DNA from: Phoronis ovalis | Taxonomy: Eukaryota; Phoronida; Phoronidae | Reading direction: 5' to 3' | Length of the DNA stretch: 31,772 bases | Assembly (NCBI GenBank): GCA_028565635.1 | Contig: JAOXYB010026290.1 | Span: 1-31,772, forward strand | In this document: positions 1-10,748 of the stretch, piece by piece | Layout: each line of letters begins with the position of its first letter | Numbering within the stretch: the first letter of the stretch is position 1 | Program-made: the position numbers and the translations under genes | The notes under the pieces: generated by a model | Seen by the model: only the letters and a program-made list of their open reading frames with translations | Databases searched by the model: none | Told to the model about the DNA's origin: nothing

Positions 1-14
1 TAGAATGTTTATCG

Positions 15-96
15 TGCGAACGGTCACAATCGCGATTAAAGTTTGGCTAAATTTTTTATCTAGCTAATATTTTAATCACGATTGCCCGTGTGAACA
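15..96. repeat. Imperfect inverted repeat (hairpin) at window start
   Basis: The left arm (15-49, with core CAATCGCGATTAAA) pairs with the right arm (61-96, core TTTTAATCACGATTGCC) over about 35 bases with a few mismatches, leaving a T-rich loop of about 11 bases. This is the shape of a short foldback or MITE remnant. I saw no autonomous element and no convincing target-site duplication. Confidence 0.6.
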
Positions 97-3000
97 AGGC
101 TGCAGGTACTCTTACTTGGAACTGGTATTTTAATTTTGTCATTTACTGCTTCACCGACAGAACTTCGCAGCCTATTTCAGATAAAAAACGCATAATCTGT
201 CTGATTATAGATATAATATAGCTGAAGATTTTTCCTCATTGTAGCCACTTGGCTGCATAAACCAAAACATTGTAATGCACTTGGACATGCTGCTACAGAC
301 CATGCTCCTGTTAATAAATTGGGATTGAAAGTTGTGTTTGGCACCTCCTATCCATTTCAAATAACTATTTTTTGTAGTTAGAATACCCTTATTTTTCATT
401 TTTTCAAGTTCAACAGGTACAGTTAACACTAATATTTTATGTACAACATAAAATAACTAAACTGAACTGCATGAGGTAATACTTGTGAAAATCAACCATT
501 TCAGATCTTATCTGCATTGACTAAAATGATAATGAAAAACACTGATTATTTGGTCCTTCAGGCAGTTAATTAGTTGCCAGGTGATGTTACTGAGGTAATT
601 TACATACTTGACATGCATTGCTATAATGAATGATGGCAAATGGAACTTGGTCTTTAAAGTTGTCAGTAGGTGAAACCTAAAAATATTTTTTGCTAAAGAT
701 GTAGGGGTTTTTATGAAGCTGGTACATCATGTAGGCATCATGGTCTTTTCAAATAGTGTCAGGTTTCTGTATATGATCATTTTATGAGCTTTGCTATCAT
801 TTTGTGGAACATCCTTGCAATAACAGTTGCTACTGACTTCTGTAAAACTCATCATCATAAATATTTTTATATAAACTGTAAAGTAATACAGAAATTAACA
901 TTTTTGAAGTACTAAACAGCCACACTAACACATTGCTGTCAGGTCCCCTTTTTTTTATAACCATGAATCTCCTCATTAGATTATCAATCATGTCAAATTA
1001 ATTTTTTTTGTAAATGCAAAAGTCATTTTTCTGTATTTTCAAAATTCAAGTACTCGATATAATAGCTGAAATCTCCCGGTCAATTTATTTCATAAGGTGA
1101 ATCATAGGTTTGAGGATGTTGTAGCTTTGATTTTTATCTTTTAATGTTCTTTAGTTCTCCTGACTGCCACTTGAGGTCACTTATACTGTCTTGTGAATGA
1201 TTGATGAGGTGAAATCCTGCAATTAGCATTTGCAGCAGTTTCCTATACTGTGCAAGTACCATAGATTTTACATGGATTTTTAGAAAAAAAATTAACAAGC
1301 TTTTGCAGATAAATATTGGACATTTTCTACAGTCAATCAATATACAAAAAATCATCTGTTTTTTTTATGTTAGATACCGGAGAATATTCTGATTAAGTAA
1401 TAATCAGCAGAAAGAAGTGTTAAAAATCAATGCTTCAAAAGATAGCGAATCTAGTAATGCATAAAAATGCTAGTTGGATTTTGATAGTTTCCCCGGAGGA
1501 TTTGAAATCCATTACAATCTTTATTACCACTGGCGGTTTAATTTGCAGTTCAGTTTGTAATGCATATGGTTTGGGTGCAGTAAAGGAAAACATGGTGTAA
1601 AGACAGGAGTTGCTTTTGGAGAAAATGATTGCTCCTCTACTGTCATCCTGAACTGTTTTGATAGAAATTATGCTGTAAAAGACTAATCTGACAAGGATTA
1701 TAGATTTATGCTGACATTATTCAATTTGTGATAACCTTGCATAACTTAGTGTTTACACTTGATAAATTGTGTCTGATGCTACAGTAGTTATTGCTTACCA
1801 GCTGTTGAGAAACTGTTATGTTTTTGGAGATTTTAGTAGGAAAACCTGCTGATTAATGCTTTCAAAACAGGGAATATAAGATTGCACAGCAGATAAATGT
1901 AAAGACAATGTTTTCTTAAAATATACTGGGAATTAGTTTTCCCATTGTTGCCAATTTTAAGATAACCAGTTGATAAAACAACTGCCTAATAATTATTGCA
2001 AGTAAAATGTATAGATTTTATGCTAGAAAGAATTAATAGACTTTACCTGCAAATACGGAAGGATTATAAGTCTGATAAACTAATTAATAGGTTTACCTTA
2101 ACCAATGACATTGTGTGCACATTTAACATTCATTGCCAGTGGGAAACAGTTGCAGCCAAGTTAGGGACTACTAGTGCTTTGTTAATTTATTAAATTGTTT
2201 GGATGACATTATCAAGTAGCTACTATCACACACATGTATTTTAACTTGAAGAAAGCATTGATAGACTGGATAACCCTGCATTAAATAGTTCACATGACAT
2301 TTATTTATTAGGTGGCTACTATTGTGACTACAGCCAGCATACTTCTGAATAAGACTCATTTAAAGTTCAAACTTCTTTTATAGTTGATGTCAATTTTTAA
2401 TCAAAAGTTATAGGTATCAAAGTATAAATAAATTAACTTTTACATCAAGAAATGAAAACTTTAAGGAAAGTGGAAAGTATAATTAATTGAATCAGCCTCA
2501 AGGTATAATAATTTTTTTAGCCTTTTTGACCCACACCACTGAGTTGGTAAATAAGCACCATGGGAAGCTGCATGGAGAGTTTGCAAATAAAACTCCACAA
2601 TAAATAAACAAGGTGTCAAAGACAGGGATGGACATGCATGTCAGAGAATTATCATGTTTTCATAGGAAGAGACTCTTTGTCAGTGTCTGATTGACAACTT
2701 CATTTACTAGGGCTCTTAATTAATTGTGGATATAGAATATTAAAAGATATTGTTATTGCAAACCTCAAGTTTGCTCAGGAAAAGTTAAAAAGTTAAGGGT
2801 ATTACTTTATGGACTTTGTACCGTGTAGGCACATTTTTAAGTACAAACATAACATTTTTTTCATTTAGTACTTGTGCTGTTATGGAAACTTGTGTCTGAA
2901 ATTAAGATATTATCACTATTTGATAGCAAGTATTTGATATAATAATAATATGTACCTGACCAGTTTTCAGTAATGTAAAATCTGACATTGAGCATGACAC

Positions 3001-4231
3001 AGTGGAGCTGAAGCATGTTGGAATAATTTGACAGCAACTTGAAGACTGGGCACTGTACTGTGGTAATTGATAAATAAGGATCTAGTCATTATTGATTCAT
3101 TAATGCTACACATATGGAGATGTAAACAAGTGTGGGAGAGATACGACATTTCTATACCTGACTCATCAATATGTAAGATTTGGTCAATAGAATTATACCA
3201 GACCCATAAGTGTATATGACTGTGTTGATATCAAAATCAGTTAGTTATATTGGAGCTGCTCACAAGAAAGGTTGTGGATTGTCTCATCTCAGTATATTTA
3301 TTATATTTTTAAAATTGATGATTTTTTGGGAAATCCAGTTCAAGTTATTTTATTTGTATTATTTCGGTAAAAGCCAAATATTTTTGAAGTTGAAGCCGCA
3401 ATAGAAATTAAAATAGAAATTGAAGATTAGCATGTACATTATAGATTTTTGTGGCTTTCATGAAAAAAGTCGTGTTTACTCCTGAAAAAACTCATTAACC
3501 TGGCTTTACTGACGTCTGCCAAAGTAATTTTGTGGTAAAGAAAGATACAAAATTAAGGTAAAAACGTAAAAGAAATTGTATAATCCTAAAAAATTACTTG
3601 AAAAAGTTATGCTCCTCAGTTTATCAACATTTTAATCAGTAACTTATAGCTCACATAGCAGTGTGATATCATAAGGCTGTGGTAGAATCCATAAATAACT
3701 GGTGTTTGTATCATATACACAGATTCAATGTGCTGTAATTATTGACCAAATTATGGATTAAACCTGCTGGCTTATTTCCATAAAATACATAAATATTCCT
3801 GGATTAGTGAAGTACATAGAGGAATATATGTGTATTACTGAAAGCTTAGTGGTATGGTACAGGTGAATAACACATGCACGCAGCTATTACATATGTGTCT
3901 TAAATATTAACATCAAAGTACTGTCTGGATTAATGTTTACAAATTTGTCTTAAGGTATTCTTAAATTATTAGCACAGCACTCATAAGAAGTAGTTAAGCA
4001 TCTGGCAGGGTTGAATATGAATAACGGAAACTATGCACCTGTGCTCGAAATTTATGATTTCTAAGTATTTATTTGAAAACATTACTTAAACATAACAATT
4101 TTCGCAGAAAACAAAATACGCAAGCAAGTTGGATTTCTAGGATTAAGGTGTTAATTAAGAATTGTTATCAGCTGTTTGAAGTGATTAAATACTGTTAGGG
4201 TTGAGATAGAAAGCTTTCTTAACCTAACCCA
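97..4231. other. AT-rich stretch without recognisable gene
   Basis: About 4.1 kb of AT-rich DNA. The open frames here (for example 205-429 and 1134-1355 on the minus strand, 1996-2193 on plus) are 60-75 codons long, have biased composition, and have neither a recognisable domain nor paired splice sites. It may be intergenic DNA or part of a long first intron of the downstream PPP4R4 gene. I see no RNA gene. Confidence 0.55.
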
Positions 4232-4642
4232 ATGCAGTTAAGGATGGAGGAGCCTGCCCTAGTGGATTTATATCCTATCGAACGTCGAATATTACAAGAG
4301 GAGTTAGATTTTCTGGATCAGTTTCCATATATGGTCCAAAAACCAGTAATAATAGACCCAACCCATCCGGTTGACCCAAGGAATGGGGTCCAGAAACGGA
4401 GTATCATTGATACTGTCAATGCAGTACAACCAAAAAATGGTATAACTCAGAATCGAAAAATTATAGATACAACTAATGTAGGAAGTCCAAGGAATGGAAT
4501 TTCCCAAAATGTCCAGACATGGAGTATGATCGATGAAACAGAACCAGTAGATCCAAGTGAACACTTACCTTACATGGTTCAGAGGCAAGCTATAATTGAT
4601 CCAACTGAACCTGTGATTCCAAGGGATTTTAACCATAAGTAG
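4232..4642 (+). CDS. Intronless ORF for a small repeat protein (IID-x-T repeats), function unknown
   Basis: I do not recognise this as a named gene. It encodes 136 residues from the first ATG. The second ATG (4244) has the better start context (A at -3, G at +4) and gives 132 residues. A charged N-terminus (residues 5-30, with EEP and ERR-x-LQEELDFLD) precedes five degenerate repeats starting near residues 40, 58, 77, 99 and 121. The consensus is (I/M)ID-x-T-x-x-V-x-P-(R/K)-NG-(I/V)-x-Q with spacing of 18-22 residues. PYMVQ occurs twice, at residues 32-36 and 113-117. There is no signal peptide or membrane segment. The reading frame is the longest in the window outside known exons, and repeat units that match in protein but have drifted in DNA suggest coding constraint. 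The KPVIIDPTHP unit looks like the (R/K)PVILDPADP strand at the C-terminus of the oligoadenylate synthetase core, but no catalytic domain is present. ATTAAA at 4820 could serve as its polyadenylation signal. Alternatives are a domesticated transposon fragment or a chance ORF. Confidence 0.5.
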   Translation: MQLRMEEPALVDLYPIERRILQEELDFLDQFPYMVQKPVIIDPTHPVDPRNGVQKRSIIDTVNAVQPKNGITQNRKIIDTTNVGSPRNGISQNVQTWSMIDETEPVDPSEHLPYMVQRQAIIDPTEPVIPRDFNHK

Positions 4643-5288
4643 GTTTATTTAAAGAAAATTGTGTTCTAAAAAATGTAATATAGCCCATAACATATTTAAA
4701 ATTTAATTTTACCCAAGCTGCTGATGGCAAATGTTTCTGATGTTGTCATTTTATCAGTGTCGAGTTGACATTTGTTTCGAAAAATGTGATATAACCCCAT
4801 TACATAACATTGATAATTTATTAAATTTTCATTTCATTTTATTCCAGCTGCTGGGGAAAAATGTTAGTTAGGGATTCATTTCTGACAATGTTACCATTTC
4901 AGCAGTTATTTTGTTGCATTTCCCACTATATTTCTTCCTCTTTATAAATGTTGATATGTGAAGATATAGAAATTTAGCATGGGTGTTGGGGAATAATTCT
5001 GGAAGTAAGACATTATTTAGCACCACAAAAGTGCCTTATTGAAAGCTGCTGCACTTTGTGTGATATATCACAAGATACCATAAATGGACTTTATCACCAT
5101 TCTACATTTTTCCTCAATTTTAACAAATGCCATGTTATCTTATATCACAAAAAAATGTATTCTTAAAAGAATCTGATCATTCTTGCCAAGTGCGGTGTTG
5201 TTAGTCATAAAGTACTTAGGCAAATTAAAGAAATTTTTAAAGAGCAATTTTATGTTGATATAAATATTTCATAACTAGGGTAGAATAT

Positions 5289-5307
5289 CATACATACATA
5301 CATACAT
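5289..5307. repeat. Short (CATA)n microsatellite
   Basis: Nearly five perfect CATA units, ending in CAT. Confidence 0.85.
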
Positions 5308-7224
5308 GGGGATTTGAAAATCATAATTTAATCCGTAGCCTTTATTTTTTTAAACCTGAACAAGTTGAATTTCTGTAATGATACAGACAGGTAGAAGTTT
5401 AAAATACTGTTTAAATTGGGTTAACAACAGTATTATTTGTATGCCTTACTGAGGCATTGGATACAATGTCAGAGCATTGTTAGTATCCAAAACCAAACTG
5501 GTTAATTTCAATTTACCCCCCTGTAAGTTAGCATTTGTGTTTACAGTACATTATTGCTTTTGGGGTATTTACATTTTTTCATTATATGTGGAAGCATTAA
5601 GTTCATTTCCATAGAGGTTGGTAGTTTACATGGCATAAAGCCAAGCAATTTAATAAAGGTGTCACCGAATCCTTTGTTTTTTCCCCTGTTGTCAATACTG
5701 AAGTGATGTAAATGCTGTCAATTAATTGTCAATTGCTCATTGCAGTAGCCATTGTTTGTGCCCATTGTAAATGTATGATAGGAGTCTTCTTAAGTTAATG
5801 TTTGATATGTTATGGATGTTACATACAGTGGCTATGGAACAAACCAGGGATAAAAAACTTGAAGCAAAACTTGTTTTATAGTAATCTCACACACACTTGT
5901 CTATAATCTACTCTCTAGTCAACAAATGGCTGCAAAGTAATCAATCTTGCTGCACTTACATGATTAGAAATTTTATTTGCTCTGTTGGCATATGGAAGCG
6001 AATATTATGTATGATGTGTACATTGCAAAATGATGTGTACTGTATATTAAAGTTATCAGCTATGTACTTTGATGTTCCTGGAATAGAGTTCAGGTGTTCA
6101 TGATTTGTCTCAGTTGAAATATTGCTTTTTTGCACCCTTCAACATTGTATAGAAGTTCTATTGTTAATTTATATTTTGTATAATGCAGAAGTGCAGTGTC
6201 ACAGTGTGATGCCTATAGCACTGAACAAACGGTCAATTAATTATGCAAATTAGTTATTCTGTTACTTTTTCAAACTCACTGGTGAAGAACATTAACTTGT
6301 TACTGCCTGGTTTGCTTTATATTCTTGTATAAAAATTTATAATCAATTTTTATTTGATTTCCATTTGTGCAAAAATACCAGTTGCTAAATGCAGCAATCG
6401 TTATTAGGGACATCTGTGTGTTATTCCTGATTTCTGATCATCAAAGACTCAATAGAATCTTTAACATAACTCATTAATAAGGTTACACAATTGTACATCC
6501 TCTTTGAGATACCCTAGTTTATTAACACCAGCACACATGGCTTGAAGTGCTCTCTGCAATCTGGCTGCCTAGTTGTTACATAGTCGATATGGGCGAATCT
6601 TTTTGTTGTGTCGTTATAAAAGTGTTGCTACAGAAGCTTTTGACTTAGTTTTACATATTGTGTAGTGGGAATGTGTAGTTGGAATGGTCCTCATGTTTAT
6701 GCAGCTAGGTATTTTTCCAGTTTGATATGATTATTGATATGGTAATATGAATATGGAAATTTCAATAAGGATAAATCAGTATTTCAAAATATTGCAAAGG
6801 GCTTGTCTTGGTGTAATTGATCCATATACTGCTTTTTTGGATTTCACCATAATACAAATTGACAGCTGAGCACAAAGTAAAAATAAAAGTTTACAAAATA
6901 CACAAAATTTAAATTATTCCTCAGTGGCATATGAGGGATTGGCAAATAAACAAAACTATGTGTTGTACTGTTTTGATATGGGTCTGGGATTAATTTGGTG
7001 ATGTAAGAGGTCTGGATTGAGTAGAGTTTGTGGTTGGGTGCTAATTAGAACAACCAGAGGTGGTAGGATTTGATTTCTGAATCTGAGTTGTTTCCTTACA
7101 TGCTGAAAAATCTAAAAAGGTTAAATTTAATAATTCTTCTTGAAGATGCTTGAGTTTCTGATATGTAGAATTATATTATGACAGTACAAAATAGTGTATA
7201 CAAAATAATTCTGTAGAGAACAAC

Positions 7225-7310
7225 ATGTAAATTATGAATTACAGTCCTATGTAGAGAACTACACATTAGTTGTTGATAGGGTGATAAATGTAAATTATGA
7301 AGTACAGTCC
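7225..7310. repeat. Pair of 23-bp direct repeats
   Basis: The segments at 7225-7247 and 7288-7310 match at 22 of 23 positions; both begin ATGTAAATTATGAA and end TACAGTCC. GTAGAGAAC also occurs twice nearby. This looks like a small local duplication. Confidence 0.7.
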
Positions 7311-7580
7311 ATTAAAATACGATTATGTCAATTTATAGGGTTCCCATATGCCATCAGCTGCTGTGTCATATCTGGACTGAGAGATAGCAATTTATAGCTC
7401 TGTTTACTTCTATAATTATGCTTTTTAACATTTATCATTGCATTGGTGAAGTTTCTCATTAACTAGTCAGTTATGTTGTGCTGACACAAGCATAGCATTT
7501 TCTCAGCAAACGCAAAAATTTTACTAAAAAAAGAGAAAACAAAATTATATCGGTATCATCTTTGAAGCATTGTAGTATTA

Positions 7581-7895
7581 CCCGGGGCACTGATTCTCAT
7601 TGACCAGGTACATGAGTATGCGCCGCGTGAGAGAGGTATGGTTTTCAGTGTTCTCAGCATGCAAAATTCCTAAAAGAGGTACCTTTTTCAACCAATTTCA
7701 TCCCACTCTGAATAAAAGTAAAGTTTTGTTTTCATCCCCTTATTTTCCGAAAAGGGGTGTGTAATTGTAGAGACATATGTCCAAAAAAATTCCAAAAAGG
7801 GGTATGTTTTTGAACTTTTTTTCTGAAAGCTGTTAAGGGTTTGAAAAGTTGGGTGGCACACCTCCATCTAAAAATATTGGAGTCAGTGCCTCGAG
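7581..7895. mobile_element. MITE-like non-autonomous element (GGCACTGA-type termini)
   Basis: The left end (CCCGGGGCACTGATTC, 7581-7596) is repeated in inverted orientation at the right end (GAGTCAGTGCCTCGAG, 7880-7895). Inside are two AAAAGGGGT(G/A)TG-type words (about 7752 and 7796) and the subterminal motif GGGTGGCACACC near 7851. There is no transposase reading frame, so it would need to be mobilised in trans. The boundaries are approximate and no clear target-site duplication was identified. Confidence 0.65.
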
Positions 7896-8849
7896 ATGTG
7901 TTATCTCTTTAAATGTATCAACACAGCTAACAAAATTTCATTGCATGGGGTTTCCCCATAGTCTGCTATTTTGATGTTTCTGGGCTGGGTTGAACAGAAG
8001 CTATGTATACAATGTCCCGCATGCTGTTCTGTGCGATGCAGAGGTGAGTTTCTTGAAGCTATCTTACAATGTGCATCTGTCTCAAATCTATCGTAACCAT
8101 AAACTTGAGATACGATAATTTCGAGAAGCCAAACCATGGTTATTATGTGGTCTGAGATTGATTGTTGGTCTGTTCCCAGAAAACTAATAACTTCTATTTA
8201 TAGTATTATGATAGAATTAATTATACTGTATAATAATACCATCAGTTCTGAAAGGAATATTACATAATTAAAATAAAGTAATTGTTGTTGTGTAATCATG
8301 TGCATCATGCCACCTACCAATAGCATTATTCACTCATTATTATGTTTGGAGGCAGATTACCTGCCCAGCACTTTTAATGAAAATGCAATTTCTACAGATA
8401 TCATTTTTTTGTAATTACAATATTTTACAATAGGTTAATCGTGGTATTGATGTATAAATTAGAAGCTGATTTCCTCTACTTTCTGTTAAATAACATGTAA
8501 TATCAATAAATCACAAACATTACATTTCCATTTCATGTAGTTACGCCTTTAATCTTTGCATGAGATTTTGAATTAATAGCCTTAGCTTTCTAAATATAAA
8601 TTCCGTTACCAGCACAATTGTGTATGCATTGTGTGCCGAGTCCATACTTAAGTTTCAAAAATGTCATAGTTATTCCTACTAACCTACTTGTAACTATAGC
8701 AACTGTATAGAGTGCTGCTTGTATAATATGTTAGTATAAAAGCATAAATTTATTGTTCTAAATGTCAAAATATGAATTTAAAAAATCAGAAATGTCTTAG
8801 TTTTGTAAAATGTGATTTTAAAAAAGTGGGGGAACACTATTGGAACCAG
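7896..8849. other. No recognisable gene
   Basis: A minus-strand open frame (7901-8137, 78 codons) is somewhat less AT-rich than its surroundings and directly abuts the MITE-like element. It has no domain I recognise and may belong to a larger decayed repeat. Nothing else is supported here. Confidence 0.45.
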
Positions 8850-9026
8850 AGGCCTGTTGTCAGAAAAATCGTAAATCATGATTCCGTGAATACTTTACAA
8901 TTGCGTAACGCTGTAAAGATGCTTTACATGAGTCGTAAAGTTGCAATTTTTTCTGACTACACATTTTACTTCTGTAAGTCCTAATTTATGCAGTTTTAAC
9001 TTTACAATGTTTCCGGCAACAGGTCC
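8850..9026. mobile_element. MITE-like element, family 2 (CCTGTTG termini), copy 1
   Basis: A ~177-bp element. The left terminus AGGCCTGTTGTCAGAAA (8850-8866) and the right terminus TTTCCGGCAACAGGTCC (9010-9026) are imperfect inverted repeats. The interior has several words related to TTTACAAT, GTAAAG and CGTAAA in both orientations. It has no coding capacity: the 70-codon open frame that overlaps its left part is a by-product. A related copy in inverted orientation begins at 24174. Confidence 0.65.
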
Positions 9027-10460
9027 CTGATAACTAAAACTGTTTGATAAAAATTGTCCGAGATAGTGCTAATAGTTTTGCCCTTACAGGAAACTTGAAA
9101 TATACTATAAAGCAAGACAATAAATCATGCATAAACATAATGGGGATCAACCAGATCACATATCATATTGTTATACTTGATGTAGTTTCGCATATTGAAA
9201 GTAACATGATTCATTTATGAAAAAGCTACTTAGTATAGAAATTTTAACGAGGATGGGTAATTAAGACCTTTATTTCTTTGTTCTCATAATTAGTATGAGA
9301 TGTGAGCATATGGTACATATTTGAAATTCAAAGATTTTTATTAATGGATTACTCTATTAATGTAGTAAATATAAAACTAAGATTTGGAGTTAATTATATG
9401 CTGCTGCTTAGTGAATAGTCGAAGTTTAGACCCTTGTTGTATTTTTAAATTCCTTTTTGTTAAAAATTGAGTTTAAATCCCTATATAAATTTCTATCCCT
9501 ATATGCAACTGATAATAATATGCACTATTAATTTTAAAACACATTTTTGACTTTTTCTAGTTTATATTTTATTTAGTACATTTATACAGTATATAGTCTG
9601 TGTTAGAGACTACTTAGTGAATTACCTAGCTCAGAGAAAAGTATGCTTAGGAATTTTAGCAAATAAAGTATTTAAGCAAATGAACAATATATTTTTAGCA
9701 TTATTTTTTACCGGTAATTATGGTAGGGTTGATTTTCTCCCAGATTCATTATAATCTACCTGGTTGAAAATTTGGGTCTATTTTATTTTGCCCATTTGCA
9801 AATTATAGCATCTCTTTATAATGTTTTAATCAGGAACCTCTTGTTTTGTGTTTACAGTTATCATAAACTGTCTCATGTATTCATTCTTCAAAAAACTGAA
9901 AATGCTTAATACTTTCCTTTTGGCTATTTCTCAAAAAATACCCCCTGCTGTGTGCACCTGGTCAGATGCTGGGAAATTTTTTCGTACTGATTGCATATTT
10001 TTGGAATTGAATATGCTGTAAAAAAAATAGCCTTTGCTATATATTTCGGTCTTGAAAATGTGCAGTATAACTAACTACACAGCCACCCACTGTTGTAGGT
10101 GTGAAGTATTTACAAGGTTTATCTCTTAAGAACTCTCAGGAAGTCCTACCAAATCCGGCTTTAAAACAATTGACATTTCCATCTGTAAATTTTTGTGGCT
10201 TCTTCATAGCCTCAAATGACCCTTTTTTATAACTGTTTACATAACAGGTTGTTAATTAAGTTATCAGCCTACTGACCTAGTAATATTATGTTGGATGTTC
10301 TCTTCATTGTAAAATATTGTAAAAATTAAAATTAAAAAGTGTAACGGGTTTGATGAGTTACTCTACAATTTGTGTTATCAGGCTAGTATGCCCTAGCTTA
10401 GAAAGCAGCACTAATTCTTGCTGAGAAAAAAAGATATTGCAGTTAAAAATTTGTGTGGAG
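9027..10460. other. No recognisable gene
   Basis: About 1.4 kb of AT-rich DNA. I searched it for the missing 5' exon or exons of PPP4R4 (the region matching human residues around DLSDIERAVYLL) and saw no candidate. Confidence 0.45.
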
Positions 10461-10509
10461 TTTCTGATTTTACATGGCTTTGGTAATTTTTATGTCTTGG
10501 ACCATTCAT
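10461..10509 (+). repeat. 49-bp direct repeat, copy A
   Basis: Identical to 12538-12586. The shared segment begins TTTCTGATTTTACATGGC and ends TTGGACCATTCAT. The copies lie 2,077 bp apart and bracket the first visible PPP4R4 exon. Confidence 0.9.
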
Positions 10510-10645
10510 ATGCTTCTTTTTTATAGCAACCGATGTATAGTGGTCACTTTCAGTAAAGCGTGATGACTAAAAAGTTATCTTACATTTTCTGTGCCAGTAA
10601 ATGCCATATACTGAATACGACTAACGGTGAATCATTTTTTTACAG

Positions 10646-10748
10646 CTCCGGTCAAGAAGTTCAACGTATTAGCGTAATAACAAATTTACCCACATTGCTC
10701 AAAGAAAACAATGCAGAGTGCATGCAACGAGTTGTCCCTAAAGTCAGG
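10646..10748 (+). CDS. PPP4R4: PPP4R4 first visible coding exon
   Basis: The acceptor TTTTTTACAG precedes C-TCC-GGT-CAA and the donor is AGG|GTGAGT. It encodes SGQEVQRISVITNLPTLL and continues to VVPKVR, matching human SAGQDVQGTSVIANLPFLM to VLPKVR. Because it begins with the third base of a codon, it cannot be the start exon. The open frame that runs upstream of it to an ATG at 10560 is intronic. Confidence 0.93.

Larger units (their letters stand above)
4643..7580. other. AT-rich stretch without recognisable gene
   Basis: About 2.9 kb with no supported gene. It holds a short CATA microsatellite (5289-5307) and a 23-bp direct repeat with one mismatch (7225-7247 and 7288-7310). The open frame at 5897-6103 has no domain or homology that I can see. 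Confidence 0.5.

Noticed and set aside
2980-3030. Plus-strand words reading SDIEHDTVELKH, as a possible missing PPP4R4 exon (human has SDIERAVYLL)
   Set aside because: Only four residues match, there is no donor after the match, and a stop follows shortly.
4304-4564. 86-codon minus-strand ORF opposite the repeat protein
   Set aside because: A shadow of the repeats: Trp/Ile/Tyr-rich composition produced by the complement of the IID/PRNG codons.
7990-8043. Plus-strand exon-like segment ending at the strong donor AG|GTGAGT
   Set aside because: In the frame required to join 10646 the segment has no similarity to the expected PPP4R4 N-terminus, and the upstream acceptor is weak.
7901-8137. 78-codon minus-strand ORF
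   Set aside because: No recognisable domain and no splice context; it abuts a MITE-like element and is probably part of repeat DNA.
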